From Bombardia bombarda (Eukaryota > Ascomycota > Sordariomycetes > Sordariales > Lasiosphaeriaceae), in assembly GCA_030512295.1 (NCBI GenBank), contig JAULSR010000002.1, positions 2,418,001-2,482,000 of the forward strand: 64,000 nt of DNA, in the 5' to 3' direction. The notes beneath the pieces were generated by a model that did no database searches, was not told the origin of the DNA, and worked only from the letters and a program-made list of their open reading frames with translations. This document shows, in pieces, positions 45,392 to 55,729 of this stretch (position 1 is its first letter; each line of letters starts with the position of its first letter). Both the position numbers and the translations under genes were made by a program.

Positions 45392-45991
45392 TGCAGCAGC
45401 TACCTAAGCTAGTTTTTAGAATTTTTTCTAGGACTCTTGCCCGTTAATAGGTGCGACAGAATCCCCATCTGGAGATTGTCGCAGTCTCGTCGAGCATGGA
45501 TTACTTACAGCTTGATTAGCGGAAGGTGCGTCCCTGTGGGCCTTCGGCTCATAAGAGAATTGGAGTGCTCTCAATCGCACCTGCCGCTAAAGATAAGCTT
45601 CCAGGGTCAGGTTTTTGCACCTTCCAGCTTTATCCAGCCCACCCATGCCATCCAATTCAATGTAACTTCCCGTCTTGCAACACTTCCATATGTTTTCAAA
45701 CATGGCGATTTGTCAATTTTGGGATCGGTGCTCTGTTGTCTAGAAAAACGGTGACTCACGAGAAATGCGTCATGAATAGTCAACCGTTCTTGTCCTAGGG
45801 CTGAGTGAGTCCTTGGGCTCACGCACAGACGTCATAACTCCAACAAGGGTCCTGGTTTGAGTCAGTATCCAAGGTTCGCTCACATGCAGGTTGGTATAAT
45901 TCACCACGCTGACTGTCTCACCATCAACAATTATTTTCTTTCTTGGTTCTTTCTTGGTTCTTTCTTGGCAAATTTTCCAAAAATCACAACC
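45392..45991. promoter_or_regulatory. P450 / F-box divergent promoter region
   Basis: 600 bp between divergent genes. TTTCTTGG(TTC) is repeated three times just upstream of the F-box ATG (about 45940-45970), a pyrimidine-rich leader. No named site was seen. Confidence 0.4.
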
Positions 45992-47954
45992 ATGACACAA
46001 ACACTAGCAGACCTCCCGGACGATGTCCTTCTACTGGTTCTGGCTAGTCTCGAGAGCGCCCGCGACCTACGGGCTCTTGCTCTCTCGTGCACAAGACTGC
46101 ATCAACTCGTGAGAGACGACGGATGGCGAGTCTTTGTGAGGAACAGATTTAGCTCGCTCTCGATTCCGATTCCACCCAACGGCAGTCATGGATGGAAGCA
46201 GATGGCAGAGTCTCTTACTTGGCAGAGCCGGTGCTGGGATAAGCGGTCCCTCCAGTTCCAGGCCTTCCTTCCTCGCTCCGCGCCCAGTCGCGGCCCTCGG
46301 ACACGACAGGCTCCCTTCCAGCCCGTCGTCGATGCTCACTTGGACCCCGAAACCAACCAAGAACTCGTCGTATGGGGTGCGGGAGAGAACATCGTGGCTC
46401 GCTATCGAGAGCGGCGGGGTCGCGGCGAGCCTGCCAACATCACTTGGCATCGCTCCGAAGGTAAGGATCTCGGGTTCACAGCTGGATATGACGACGTGAT
46501 ATCCATCTCAATTCTCAAGACTCGGCACCAAGCTGGCCGAGCTATTCTTACCGGTCGAGACAACGGAGATTTGTCCCTGCTTTCTGCCGAACCTGACCGG
46601 TTTGGCGAACGTCTCGTTCATTTTCATCCGACACCTGAAGAACACCTCCAGCAGGACACGATCAACTCTCTGGATGTGCTTAACACTAGTTCGAAAATGT
46701 TGATTTCTGCTGCTACCAAGTCAGGCGTCCTGGTATATCATCTCCCAGAAGATGATGTCTCCGAAGTCACCCCGTCGACAACTTACGACCTGAGAACGGA
46801 TGTGTTTGACAACAGCGCCGCGCAGTTATGCCGTGCTACTTGGATGGGACAAGGCGATGTTCTTGCACTGGCTTTGAAAGGATGCAAAGACCCTCTTCGC
46901 TACCTTTCTCTCACTCCCTCTGGATGGACTCACCATTCTGCTGCAAAGAACATGGACGTTGAAAGACAGTTTGATATAAAATACGGAAACATTTGCCCCA
47001 ATTCTTTACAGCCTGTGCAGCCGGTAGCGGGTAGCAAAGGGGGAACAAGCCTGCTCCTCAGCGCGTGGAGAGACGGTACTTGTAGGCAAGTAAAGCTAGA
47101 AGGATCATGGGTGAGGGATCATACAATTCGAGCATAACTAACATGTTTACAGGCTTCAAGATCTCCGGACTCCTTCTCCGTTTGACGCTGTCTATCAGGA
47201 TAACGTAGACCCGTGGGCTGATATGGAGGCTCTGATGACTTACGGGGCCGAAAGGTTTGTAGGAGGCGGTATGAATGGAGCAGCTATCAAAATCTTCGAC
47301 TTTCGGTGGACCAAGGACTACTACCACACCTCGGGGCTTCCGTGTCTCGACATGGACCCTTTTTCTCGGCCGGCACAGCCGTTCTTACAACCACCGGTTA
47401 ACACTGCAAAGGGCCGGACACGTTGCGACCATGTATTGGGCCTTCCGTGTAGCTGGCACGACCTTTCGAGAAACATTTACTACCGACCCAACGCCAGCTA
47501 CTTTCTTTCCAACGCGTTGCCCCGCAAGTTTAGCAGCAGTGGTATTTGGTCGTTTGCTAAACCTTCCGATTTTTCGCCAAACTTCTACATCGGGATTTCG
47601 GGAGGGGTTATCGAGGCCAGCTTGGGGCCCTCGGTCAGTGGTGAGCCGTCGAAAAACACGATGAGCGATCCGAATTTTGGAATCAAGGGCTGGAGAATAC
47701 CAGGTGTAGGCGCGTATAAACGTGGCTATGAGTCGATACCGCTTGGTGCATCGATGATGGAGACGGGAGACGGGTATGCCTTTCAACAAAACGACAGGGC
47801 TATTCGATTCCCCTGGATGTGGACGCCGCGCACGTCCATGTTAGATGCGGGCTTGTTCCCCTCGCTGAGGAGACACCATCGGCTTGACTGCCGATTCCAG
47901 GCTGCGGAAGACTTCTGCCCCGAGGATGTGTTTTCAGACGGCCTGCACATTTGA
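45992..47954 (+). CDS. F-box protein with a probable beta-propeller region
   Basis: ATG is at 45992. Exons are 45992-47085 and 47153-47954, giving 631 residues. The F-box is at residues 5-50 (LADLPDDVLLLVLASLESARDLRALALSCTRL in pieces), predicting a Skp1-Cullin-F-box ubiquitin ligase adaptor. The body has weak WD-like units: HRSEGKDLGFTAGYDDVISI, ILTGRDNGDLSLLSA, and after the intron LQDLRTPSPFDAVYQ and MNGAAIKIFDFRW. The intron needs a GC donor (GCAAGT at 47086) with an ACTAAC branch and TTTACAG acceptor. This gives GTCR|LQDLR in frame, whereas GTAAAG three bases downstream does not. The substrate is unknown. Confidence 0.85.
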
Positions 47955-48516
47955 GGGCTTTTTTTCTTCTCTCCCTCTTTATATATGACATCCATATCCG
48001 TGCCGAGCCCCGCTTCACCCCCACCGGATTCACATCGGAAGTCCAACGGAACTGCTGTTATCAGTACCGAGACACGGGCTGCAGCGATATAGAGTGCTTA
48101 TTATCCATACTTGCATGGCCATGCCAGCCCATATGTCTGATATGCCCTGATGGCTACCGGTACACTATGCAACTGCGAACTGCGATGCGGATATAATTAC
48201 TACGTCATTTTGCCCCTGGAATAGATGCAGGTGGTAGTGCACATCAGGGGTAGTATAGGGTTAGGGTTGACATGACGACGCCAAGTGCCGAGATCCCTAT
48301 GGGGGTTCCAGGCCAGTCCTCCCGGGTCCGGGGTTTATTTTACCATTGGCATGGGCCATGACTGATGGCTTCACGCGGCGGGGAACTTTTTTTAGAAATG
48401 TGAATCCACGTTCCAGTCGTGGTGAGAATCCTCTTGCAAGTCACGAGGGCAGCTCCAAGAAGCCCAGAAACGCCACAGCGCCCAGGTGAAGCGAGCTTAC
48501 CCCTTGGCAGTGTTGG

Positions 48517-48561
48517 CATTTCTTCGGTCTCCATTTCTTCGGTCTCCATTTCTTCGGTCTC
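48517..48561. repeat. 15-bp tandem repeat, three copies
   Basis: CATTTCTTCGGTCTC starts at 48517, 48532 and 48547 without mismatch. Confidence 0.95.
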
Positions 48562-49904
48562 CTAGGAATTCAAGCAAGTTTGCAGGTCACGATCTCCACG
48601 TCAGGTGGCTCCAATTGTTCCGGAAGCGCGAGTCGAAGCCGTGAGGAGCTGACGCATTTGCCGGCTATAGGTGGGCTTCGGGAAAGCTGCAAGCGCGCGA
48701 CGACTAAAGAGAACCCGGGAAATCCTCTTTCAATGGCGCCCGCCGCCGGAATCTTCGCTCTCGTTTCGGCCCCTCCAAGGCCCTCCAAGGCCCCCCAACG
48801 CGAGTAGCCGAAGCTGTCAAAGCTCCCCTCGGCCGGATTCGTGAAGCAACACCCCTCCTGCCACCCCTCCAATCGCTCCCCCAAGAATGCATAAGCAGCC
48901 ATTGCCATTGGCAGCCGGCCAACAGAACAACGTGTGGGCGGCACCACCACCACCATCATATCTATCAATGGACATACTGATTATGGCGAACCTCTCAAAT
49001 CGTGCTCACTCGGGGTCTAATTAAAGTACCTTCCCTTGTTAGCCACGGGCATCACGAAGATAGAGAGATACCTACTCCCAATGGATAGACTCTCACAAGC
49101 ACCATACATGGTCGTCCATGGAAGCTGAGGTCAGCGCCCGCTGCCAGTATCTTATTCTATCTCTTGTCCCATAGTCCTACCCCTGTACCCCTCTCTCTGC
49201 AAGCTCGCAACTTTGACGATAGCCGTGCTTCTGCCGACGGCGGCCGATGAGAGAGGTGTGGCCGGGCTGCTGTATCAATGGTTGCGGGCTACGGCTCGGG
49301 AGCTAGAGGTAGTAGGTGGTAATAAGGGGAGGGAGCCACGAACCACGAGGCACGAGCTGCGGCGGCGGCCCCATCCATTACATACAAAATACGTACATAC
49401 CGTATCCAGTACTGTACCCAGGTACCATAGCCATTGGACCGACCCCCCTTCCCCAGCTCTCCCCTTGATAAGTTCTGCCATTGTCCTTCTTGTCTCGGAT
49501 CTGCCATTATCTGCCTGCTCCACTTGGTCTCTTGCTTTCCTGTTATCCATCCCCCGAAGAGACTGCCTTCCTTCTGATCTCCCCGTGTTGTTCCGCAATT
49601 GCATCTTTGGGGCCAACGAGCCAAGCGTGAAACCCCCCCCGCCGTCGGCAAAGCTTCCCGGCCGTGTGGTCAAAAGCGGCGTATAAGTCAAACCTTCTGC
49701 GCACCCTCGTGACCAGCTTCGGACGAAACCAACTCGACTCTGCACAAACCAATTCACGACCTACTACTTATTTTTTCATCTCTCTCAAAGAAAACAATAA
49801 GTGTTTTGTATTATTTTTCACAGAAAGTTGGTCACGAAGCATACGCGATACACCTTTCGTAGTTCGCTTGCCGTTCTCACAACTTACGCCACCCAGAACC
49901 CGAC

Positions 49905-49906
<2 letters not shown>

Positions 49907-49940
<34 letters not shown>

Positions 49941-49943
49941 ACA
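49907..49943. repeat. (AC)n tract in the FBP1 leader
   Basis: About fourteen AC units, a TACAC interruption, then more ACAC, ending two bases before the FBP1 ATG at 49946. It is probably part of the 5' UTR. Confidence 0.9.
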
Positions 49944-49945
49944 CA

Positions 49946-51228
49946 ATGGCAGCCACAAACGGTAGCGAAAATGAGGGGGAGAAGGTCAACACAAACATCG
50001 TCACGCTCACCCGGTTCCTTACCGAGGAGCAGGTTAAGCATAAGGAGGCGACAGGAGACTTCACGTAAGACGCCCTACTTTACCTACTCTCAGTTCTTCA
50101 CCCTCAACCAAAACCACACACTCGCATGCTTAATCCCATGCTCAAACACAAAACCAAATCAAAACAACTGGCTGACTCGCGGGTCCCGTGTACCACCCTC
50201 CCCCTCATTCAGACTCCTCTGCCACGCGTTGCAATTCTCCTTCAAGTCCATCGCATACTACATCCGGCGCGCCACGCTCGTCAACCTGACCGGCCTCGCC
50301 GGCTCCTCTAACATCACGGGCGACGAGCAGAAGAAGCTCGACGTCATCTCCAACGACCTCTTCATCGAGGCCATGCGCTCCTCCGGCAAGTGCGCGCTGC
50401 TCGTGTCCGAGGAGGAGGACGAGGTCATCTTCTTCTCCGACAGCAAGAACGCGCGCTACGCCGTCGCCTGCGACCCCATCGACGGCAGCTCCAACCTCGA
50501 CGCCGGCGTGTCCGTCGGCACCATCTTTGCCATCCACAAGCTCGCCGAAGGCTCAACGGGCACGACAGAGGACATCCTCAAGCCCGGCACCGAGCAGATC
50601 GCGGCGGGGTTCACGATGTACGGCGCCTCGGCGCAGCTGGTCATCACGATGAAGGGCGGCAGCGTGAACGGCTTCACGCTGGACACGGGGCTGGGCGAGT
50701 TCATCCTGACGCATCCCGACATGCGCATGCCGGCCAGGCGCGCGATCTACTCGGTCAACGAGGGCAACTCGCTGTACTGGGAGGAGAACGTGAAGGAGTA
50801 CTTTGAGAGCCTGAAGCGGGCGCCCGAGGGGACGAAGCCGTACAGCTCGAGGTACATTGGCAGCATGGTGGCGGACGCGTACAGGACGTTGCTGTATGGC
50901 GGTATCTTTGCGTACCCGGCGGACAAGAAGAGCCCCAAGGGGAAGTTGCGGATTCTGTACGAGTGCGCGCCGATGGCGATGGTGTTTGAGAATGGTATGT
51001 TTTATCCCCCGCCCCCGCCCCCGCCCCCGCCCCTGGTTTGGTTGATTGGTCGAAGGGATGGAAATGGCTGACTCGTGTACTTTGACGGTTCTAGCTGGCG
51101 GCCAAGCGGTGGATAGCAAGATGAACCGTATGCTCGAGGTGGTGCCTGAGCATATCCATGACAGGTCTGGTATCTTTATGGGCAGCTACGATGAGGTCGA
51201 GAAGGTCAAGGCGTACCACAAGGGCTAG
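49946..51228 (+). CDS. FBP1: Fructose-1,6-bisphosphatase
   Basis: Hydrolyses fructose-1,6-bisphosphate to fructose-6-phosphate, the committed cytosolic step of gluconeogenesis. Exons are 49946-50064, 50213-50994 and 51095-51228, giving 344 residues, the usual length. Signatures: NIVTLTRFLTEEQ (N-terminal AMP-site helix), LTGLAGSSNITGDEQKKLDV, the metal/substrate loop VACDPIDGSSNLDAGVSVGTI with the first Asp at about 127, YIGSMVADAYRTLLYGGIF, and KLRILYECAPMAMVFENAGG spanning intron 2. Introns are 148 and 100 bp; the second contains a CCCCCGC repeat. The (AC)n tract abuts the start. Family members are glucose-repressed; no regulatory site is claimed here. Confidence 0.96.
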
Positions 51229-51393
51229 GTGGTAAGTAGTAGGGCTGGATGATGTGGATGATGATTTGGTAAATCCTTCTTTTGGAGGGAGGGGGTGTAT
51301 TAGAATGGTGGTGGGATACCAAGGTGTTTTGTGATGTGGTTAGCTTGAACATTTTACCTTAGCGGTCTGGATCATGACAATTCTTTTTTTTTT

Positions 51394-51470
51394 AGGCTTC
51401 CTTTTTTTCAGGCTTCCTTTTTTTTAGGCTTCCTTTTTTTTAGGCTTCCTTTTTTTTTTTTTTCTCTCTT
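51394..51470. repeat. 16-bp tandem repeat AGGCTTCC(T)8
   Basis: AGGCTTCC followed by a T run starts at 51394, 51410, 51426 and 51442, exactly 16 bp apart, ending in a longer T tract. It lies 3' of FBP1. Confidence 0.9.
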
Positions 51471-52242
51471 GATGACTTATAATACCCCTCGATGATGCAT
51501 TTTCGAGTGGAACAAAAAAAATTGTAAGTTACAAACTACATGTTTCTAGAAAAGAAACGTCATGCAGCTAACAACTAACCATTGAGCACCACACCTTCTT
51601 TTCTTCTTGTCCCACGACGCCTGCATGTCCATGTCCATACCATGCTCGAGTAAGTTTCGGGGCGCGGCGGCACACCCCATGGGGACGGTTTCTTGTTTGT
51701 GGGGAGGGACGGGAGCCCGCAAGGGCCGCGAGGGGTACCTAATGCAGGCTTGTCCTTCCCCCAGATTCCATTCACATGTGATGATAAGGTTTTGGGGGGA
51801 AAGCATTTGTTTTTGGCTCGGTAGCCCGGTGCAGACTGCAGCCGGCGGGTCGCCATGCTCGCCATGAAAGAACGAGAGCATGCCCGGTGTCGGTGGATGC
51901 AATGGCCAATTAGTAATTGATTTCCAGCCAAAAAGCCTAGGCAGTCTCGAATCTTGGGGATTAATATTCATGGATTCAATCCAGTCGCAGAATAAAGAAG
52001 GGAGTCTGAACCGGCCCCAAACAAATGCTCTAGATACAAAAAGAAAAGCTGGGCCGACAACAAGCGAGGCAAGTGTCTGCAAATCTAATAGAGCAAAGAC
52101 CTATGAATTAAAAACGGCAAAGAAAGCATGTGAAGAAACACAGCTGGAACCGGCGGGCGGGCGGCGGCTGCCACTCAGTGCATGGGTGCTGAGCAATGCA
52201 ACCCCCACCCCAATGGCCAGCGCTAAACCCCAACCAGCAATG

Positions 52243-52248
52243 CCTCGG
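52243..52248 (+). promoter_or_regulatory. Possible FarA/FarB site (CCTCGG)
   Basis: The core element known from Aspergillus fatty-acid-response genes, located upstream of a beta-oxidation gene. A six-base match is expected often by chance. Confidence 0.3.
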
Positions 52249-52562
52249 CCTTTTTCTGACATCACCTGGACTCGCTCTGGATCGCCTCCACCACGGTCGC
52301 CCGTAATGGGGGGATGGAGACGGATACCTAGGCAGGCCAGGGCGTCGCGCGCGCGGCCTTCAAGTAGTAATATCCGTTCCTTTCTTTCGTTTGCTCTCGT
52401 ATCTGTCTAGAACAAATAAAAGATAACCCATATTTGATTTTTCTCCTTTTCCACAACACATTAACCACATAACTCACTCGTCAATCGATCTGTCCCTACT
52501 ACCTACGATCGCCACTTCCCTCGAACCTCTTCACCCTACACAGACGAAACAAATCAGACAAG

Positions 52563-53994
52563 ATGGGTGGTGAGTTTTCGCGCGCTGACATATGAATGCT
52601 ATTTACATTGTCGAACGATCAGAAACTGACGATATACGTTTTTTTGCCAGCTCTCGACAGACTTTCGGCGCTGGGCAACCAGCTCTCTGGCGCCACCAGC
52701 TCTGCTGGCGGTCGGGCCAAGATCCTCGAGAAGAACGCCGATGATGTGAGTTCCAAAGACAACATCACCCCTTCTCCCCCGCAAGACACATTACAACAAC
52801 ATTCGAATAAAACTAACACTTCAACCCCCCCAGATCGTCGTCACAGCCTGCCTCCGCACAGCCATCACCAAGGGCGGCAAGGGCCAGTTCAAGGACACAT
52901 ACGCGGCCGACCTCATGGCCGGCGCCCTCAGAGGCATCATCGAGCGCTCCGGCATCAACCCGGCGCTCGTCGAGGACATCTGCGTCGGCACCGTGCTCGC
53001 GCCCGGCGGCGGCGCCACCGAGATGCGCGCCGCCACCCTCGTCGCCGGCTTCCCCGAGTCGGTCTCCGTCCGCACGCTCAACCGGCAGTGCTCGTCGGGC
53101 CTGCAGGCCTGCGTCGACGTCGCCAACCAGATCGGCGCCGGCATGATCGAGATCGGCATCGGCGCCGGCGTCGAGAGCATGTCGACCCAGTACGGCCCCG
53201 GCGCCGTCTCCGAGTTCTCGGACCTGCTCGAGAGCCACCCCGAGGCCGCCAACTGCAAGGTGCCCATGGGCGTGCTGACCGAGGCCATGGCCAGGGACCG
53301 CAACATCTCTCGCGCCAGCCAGGACGCGTTCGCCGCCGCGAGCTTCCAGAAGGCGGTCAAGGCGCAGGCGGCGGGCCTGTTCAGGGACGAGATCATGCCG
53401 CTCAAGGTCAAGTTCGAGGACCCCAAGACGGGCGAGACCAAGGAGATCGTGGTGGATCGGGACGACGGGATCCGCGACGGCGTGACGGCCGAGTCGCTGG
53501 GCAAGATCCGCGCGGCGTTCGCCAAGGACGGCAGCGTGCATGCGGGCAATGCCAGCCAGGTCAGCGACGGCGCCGCCGCGGTGCTGCTGATGAAGCGGTC
53601 GACGGCCGAGAGGCTGGGGCAAACGATCATCGGCAAGTACGTGGCCGCCAGCATTGTCGGCGTCAAGCCGCTGCTGATGGGCATCGGGCCCTGGAAGGCG
53701 ATCCCCAAGGTGTTTGAGCTCACGGGCCTGACCAAGGACGACGTCGATGTCTTTGAGATCAACGAGGCGTTTGCCAGCCAGTGCCTGTGGTGCGCCAACG
53801 AGCTGGGCATTCCCCAGGAGAAGATCAACCCCAAGGGCGGTGCCATTGCTTTCGGCCACCCGCTGGGATGCACCGGTGCGAGACAGGTGTCGACGCTGCT
53901 GTATGAGCTGAAGCGGACGGGCAAGCAGGTCGGCGTTACGTCCATGTGCGTTGGCACTGGTATGGGCATGGCTGCTGTTTGGGTTGCTGAGTAG
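52563..53994 (+). CDS. POT1: Peroxisomal 3-ketoacyl-CoA thiolase
   Basis: Catalyses thiolytic cleavage of 3-ketoacyl-CoA, the last step of peroxisomal beta-oxidation. Exons are 52563-52569 (7 nt), 52651-52745 and 52834-53994, giving 420 residues. The N-terminus MGALDRLSALGNQL contains RLSALGNQL, an exact PTS2 signal ((R/K)(L/V/I)x5(H/Q)(L/A)), which requires the tiny first exon. The catalytic residues are present: Cys in NRQCSSGLQAC at about 120, His in AFGHPLGCTGARQ at about 376, and Cys in SMCVGTGMGMAAV at about 406. Donors are GTGAGT and acceptors CCAG. It is in tandem with FBP1, which serves the same growth condition. Confidence 0.95.
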
Positions 53995-54480
53995 GTGTGT
54001 GTGTGTGTGGTTGTTTTGGAAATGATGTAAAAAGAAAAGGAGGAATCAAATAAACAAGGGGTGAGATAGATGGGGGAGCAGAAGACTGCAAGACATGTCT
54101 ACTCCCGCCTTTCATGATGTGTAATGCACAGCTGTACTGTACTTTAGATGTTTTTTAATTCAAATTGTTAAACCTGTTTTGTCTGTTTAATCTCCCCCCC
54201 CCTCTCTCTCTCCATGTATGCGTACGTTATAAAGACTTTTCGGTATCAGTACTGTACTTAGGTAAGATTCTGGCTTAGTTTCGGGGCTCAGCTTACAACC
54301 AGTCAGCTTTGCAAATACCTGACATGGTTCTTCATCTTTAAAAGCCCGCTGTATAACTGATAGGAAGTTGAGTGTTCAGAGCAGAGAGAAAGCTGAATAA
54401 CAAAACGCCCAGTAGGGAATTTTTTTTCATTATTCAAAATGCAATTTCTGCTCTTCGATCTATAAAAGTAGGAACGAAGA

Positions 54481-54507
54481 AACCTGGCCAGTATCAATGG
54501 CCAGGTT
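54481..54507. repeat. Perfect 10-bp inverted repeat, 7-nt loop
   Basis: AACCTGGCCA, GTATCAA, TGGCCAGGTT form a perfect stem-loop in DNA or in either transcript. It lies between two convergent genes, about 490 bp past the thiolase stop. It may be a 3'-UTR hairpin; its role is unknown. Confidence 0.7.
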
Positions 54508-54992
54508 CGATGCCAGCAAAAGAAAGACGAAAAAAAAGTTAAGTGACAAGTCCGCGGCTCGGACGCAGAAGTCGGGTGTTTTTGTAAACGAAGGTATTAC
54601 GGGTGTGCTCTCTCTGCTACATGCTTCAGCTACTTCGCTGGAAGAAAAGCAACAGTAATGTGAATTATACTATTTTCTTTGGCTGTTGGATGGACTGTGT
54701 ACCGTGGGAACAGTTTGTCGAAAATATGAACAAGCAAACTAGCATGTAGGTGCTCACTGCACAATGTGTACCCCTTGTGTTCATAACGTAATAAACATAA
54801 TAGAGCAACTAGGTACCTTTCTCCGAGCTCGCAATCAAGTAAGGGCTTTAGGAAGCTACGATGATGCCTCGCTCCTATCACGATGTAGCTCACCTCAAAG
54901 AACGGAAATACGTGTTTTATTTTCTCTATCCGCTATGCCCACATGGGACTCCTGATTCGCTATTCACATATCTGACAAGCTCCACGCATCCC

Positions 54993-55490
54993 TTACAGTA
55001 TGCGACCCCTAGCAGGCCCTTGGGCTACATGTATGCACCCAGGCCAGGGGCATTCGGCCAAACCAGCGGCATTCGAACAAGTCTCAGGTGCCTTCAAAGA
55101 TACCCCAGGGCCATTCGAGTGTATCGCAGGTGCATGGGCGTCCGAACACAACGGCTCAGGTGCGCTCACATGCATCCCACGGGTAGGGGCAGGCATCACC
55201 TGATAATACGTCGGACTCATCCCAAAGTACCAAGAGCCCCTCGGGGCATTTGCTTGATCATACGCTGGCGCCATCATCCCTGTGTACACAGGACCCCTAA
55301 GGGTATTCACATACATCCGACCCGTAGCCTGGCCCTGAGCCTGACCCGGAGCCTGATACTGCGCTTGGCCCTGTCCCGTCCCAGCAGACGGCACACCACC
55401 GCCACCACCACCACCACCCACCACTTGACTCCCCCCATCAACTGTCGTCGTCCCACCCTCCACAGACCCAATACCAAATGAGTAAGGACT
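54993..55490 (-). other. In-frame open extension beyond the PAN2 stop
   Basis: After the TAG at 55493-55491 the same frame continues for about 165 codons to a stop at 54993. It reads SPYSFGIGSVEGGTT, a poly-Gly run, then QAQYQAPGQAQGQATGR and MYVNTLRGPVYTGMMAPAY. The Gly/Gln/Pro/Tyr-rich composition resembles the low-complexity tail just before the stop. It could be a former or alternative PAN2 C-terminus, stop readthrough, or chance in GC-rich DNA. There is no ATG at its start and no family is recognised. Confidence 0.35.
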
Positions 55491-55632
55491 CTATCTCCTC
55501 AAAGGCGAGTCCCGTCCAGGCGTGACAAACCCAGGAATCATCCCAAACCCGCCCGAAACCCCCGGCGTCGTGCCCAAGCCGCCCAGACCCGGTCCCGGCG
55601 GCCGCCTGTTACTAGCCGGCGTCGACGGCCCA

Positions 55633-55729
<97 letters not shown>

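Larger units (their letters stand above)
47955..49945. promoter_or_regulatory. Intergenic region upstream of FBP1
   Basis: About 2 kb with no gene. It holds two TTAGGG-like units at 48256-48268, a 15-bp repeat in three copies at 48517-48561, and an (AC)n tract running into the FBP1 start codon. The FBP1 promoter is presumably in the last kilobase. Confidence 0.5.
51229..52562. promoter_or_regulatory. Intergenic region between FBP1 and the thiolase
   Basis: About 1.3 kb. The start holds a 16-bp T-rich repeat (51394-51457). CCTCGG at 52243-52248, about 315 bp upstream of the thiolase ATG, matches the FarA/FarB fatty-acid-response core. No gene is seen. Confidence 0.45.
53995..55490. other. Convergent 3' intergenic region
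   Basis: 1.5 kb between the thiolase and PAN2 3' ends. It contains a perfect hairpin at 54481-54507. On the minus strand from 54993, an open frame continues the PAN2 frame past its stop, listed separately. Confidence 0.5.

Noticed and set aside
47090..47152. GTAAAG donor for the F-box intron
   Set aside because: It leaves the wrong phase; the GCAAGT donor three bases upstream restores the frame and the conserved text.
52596..53717. 373-codon plus-strand frame overlapping the thiolase
   Set aside because: An Arg-rich shadow of the thiolase in another frame; the thiolase frame has the catalytic residues.
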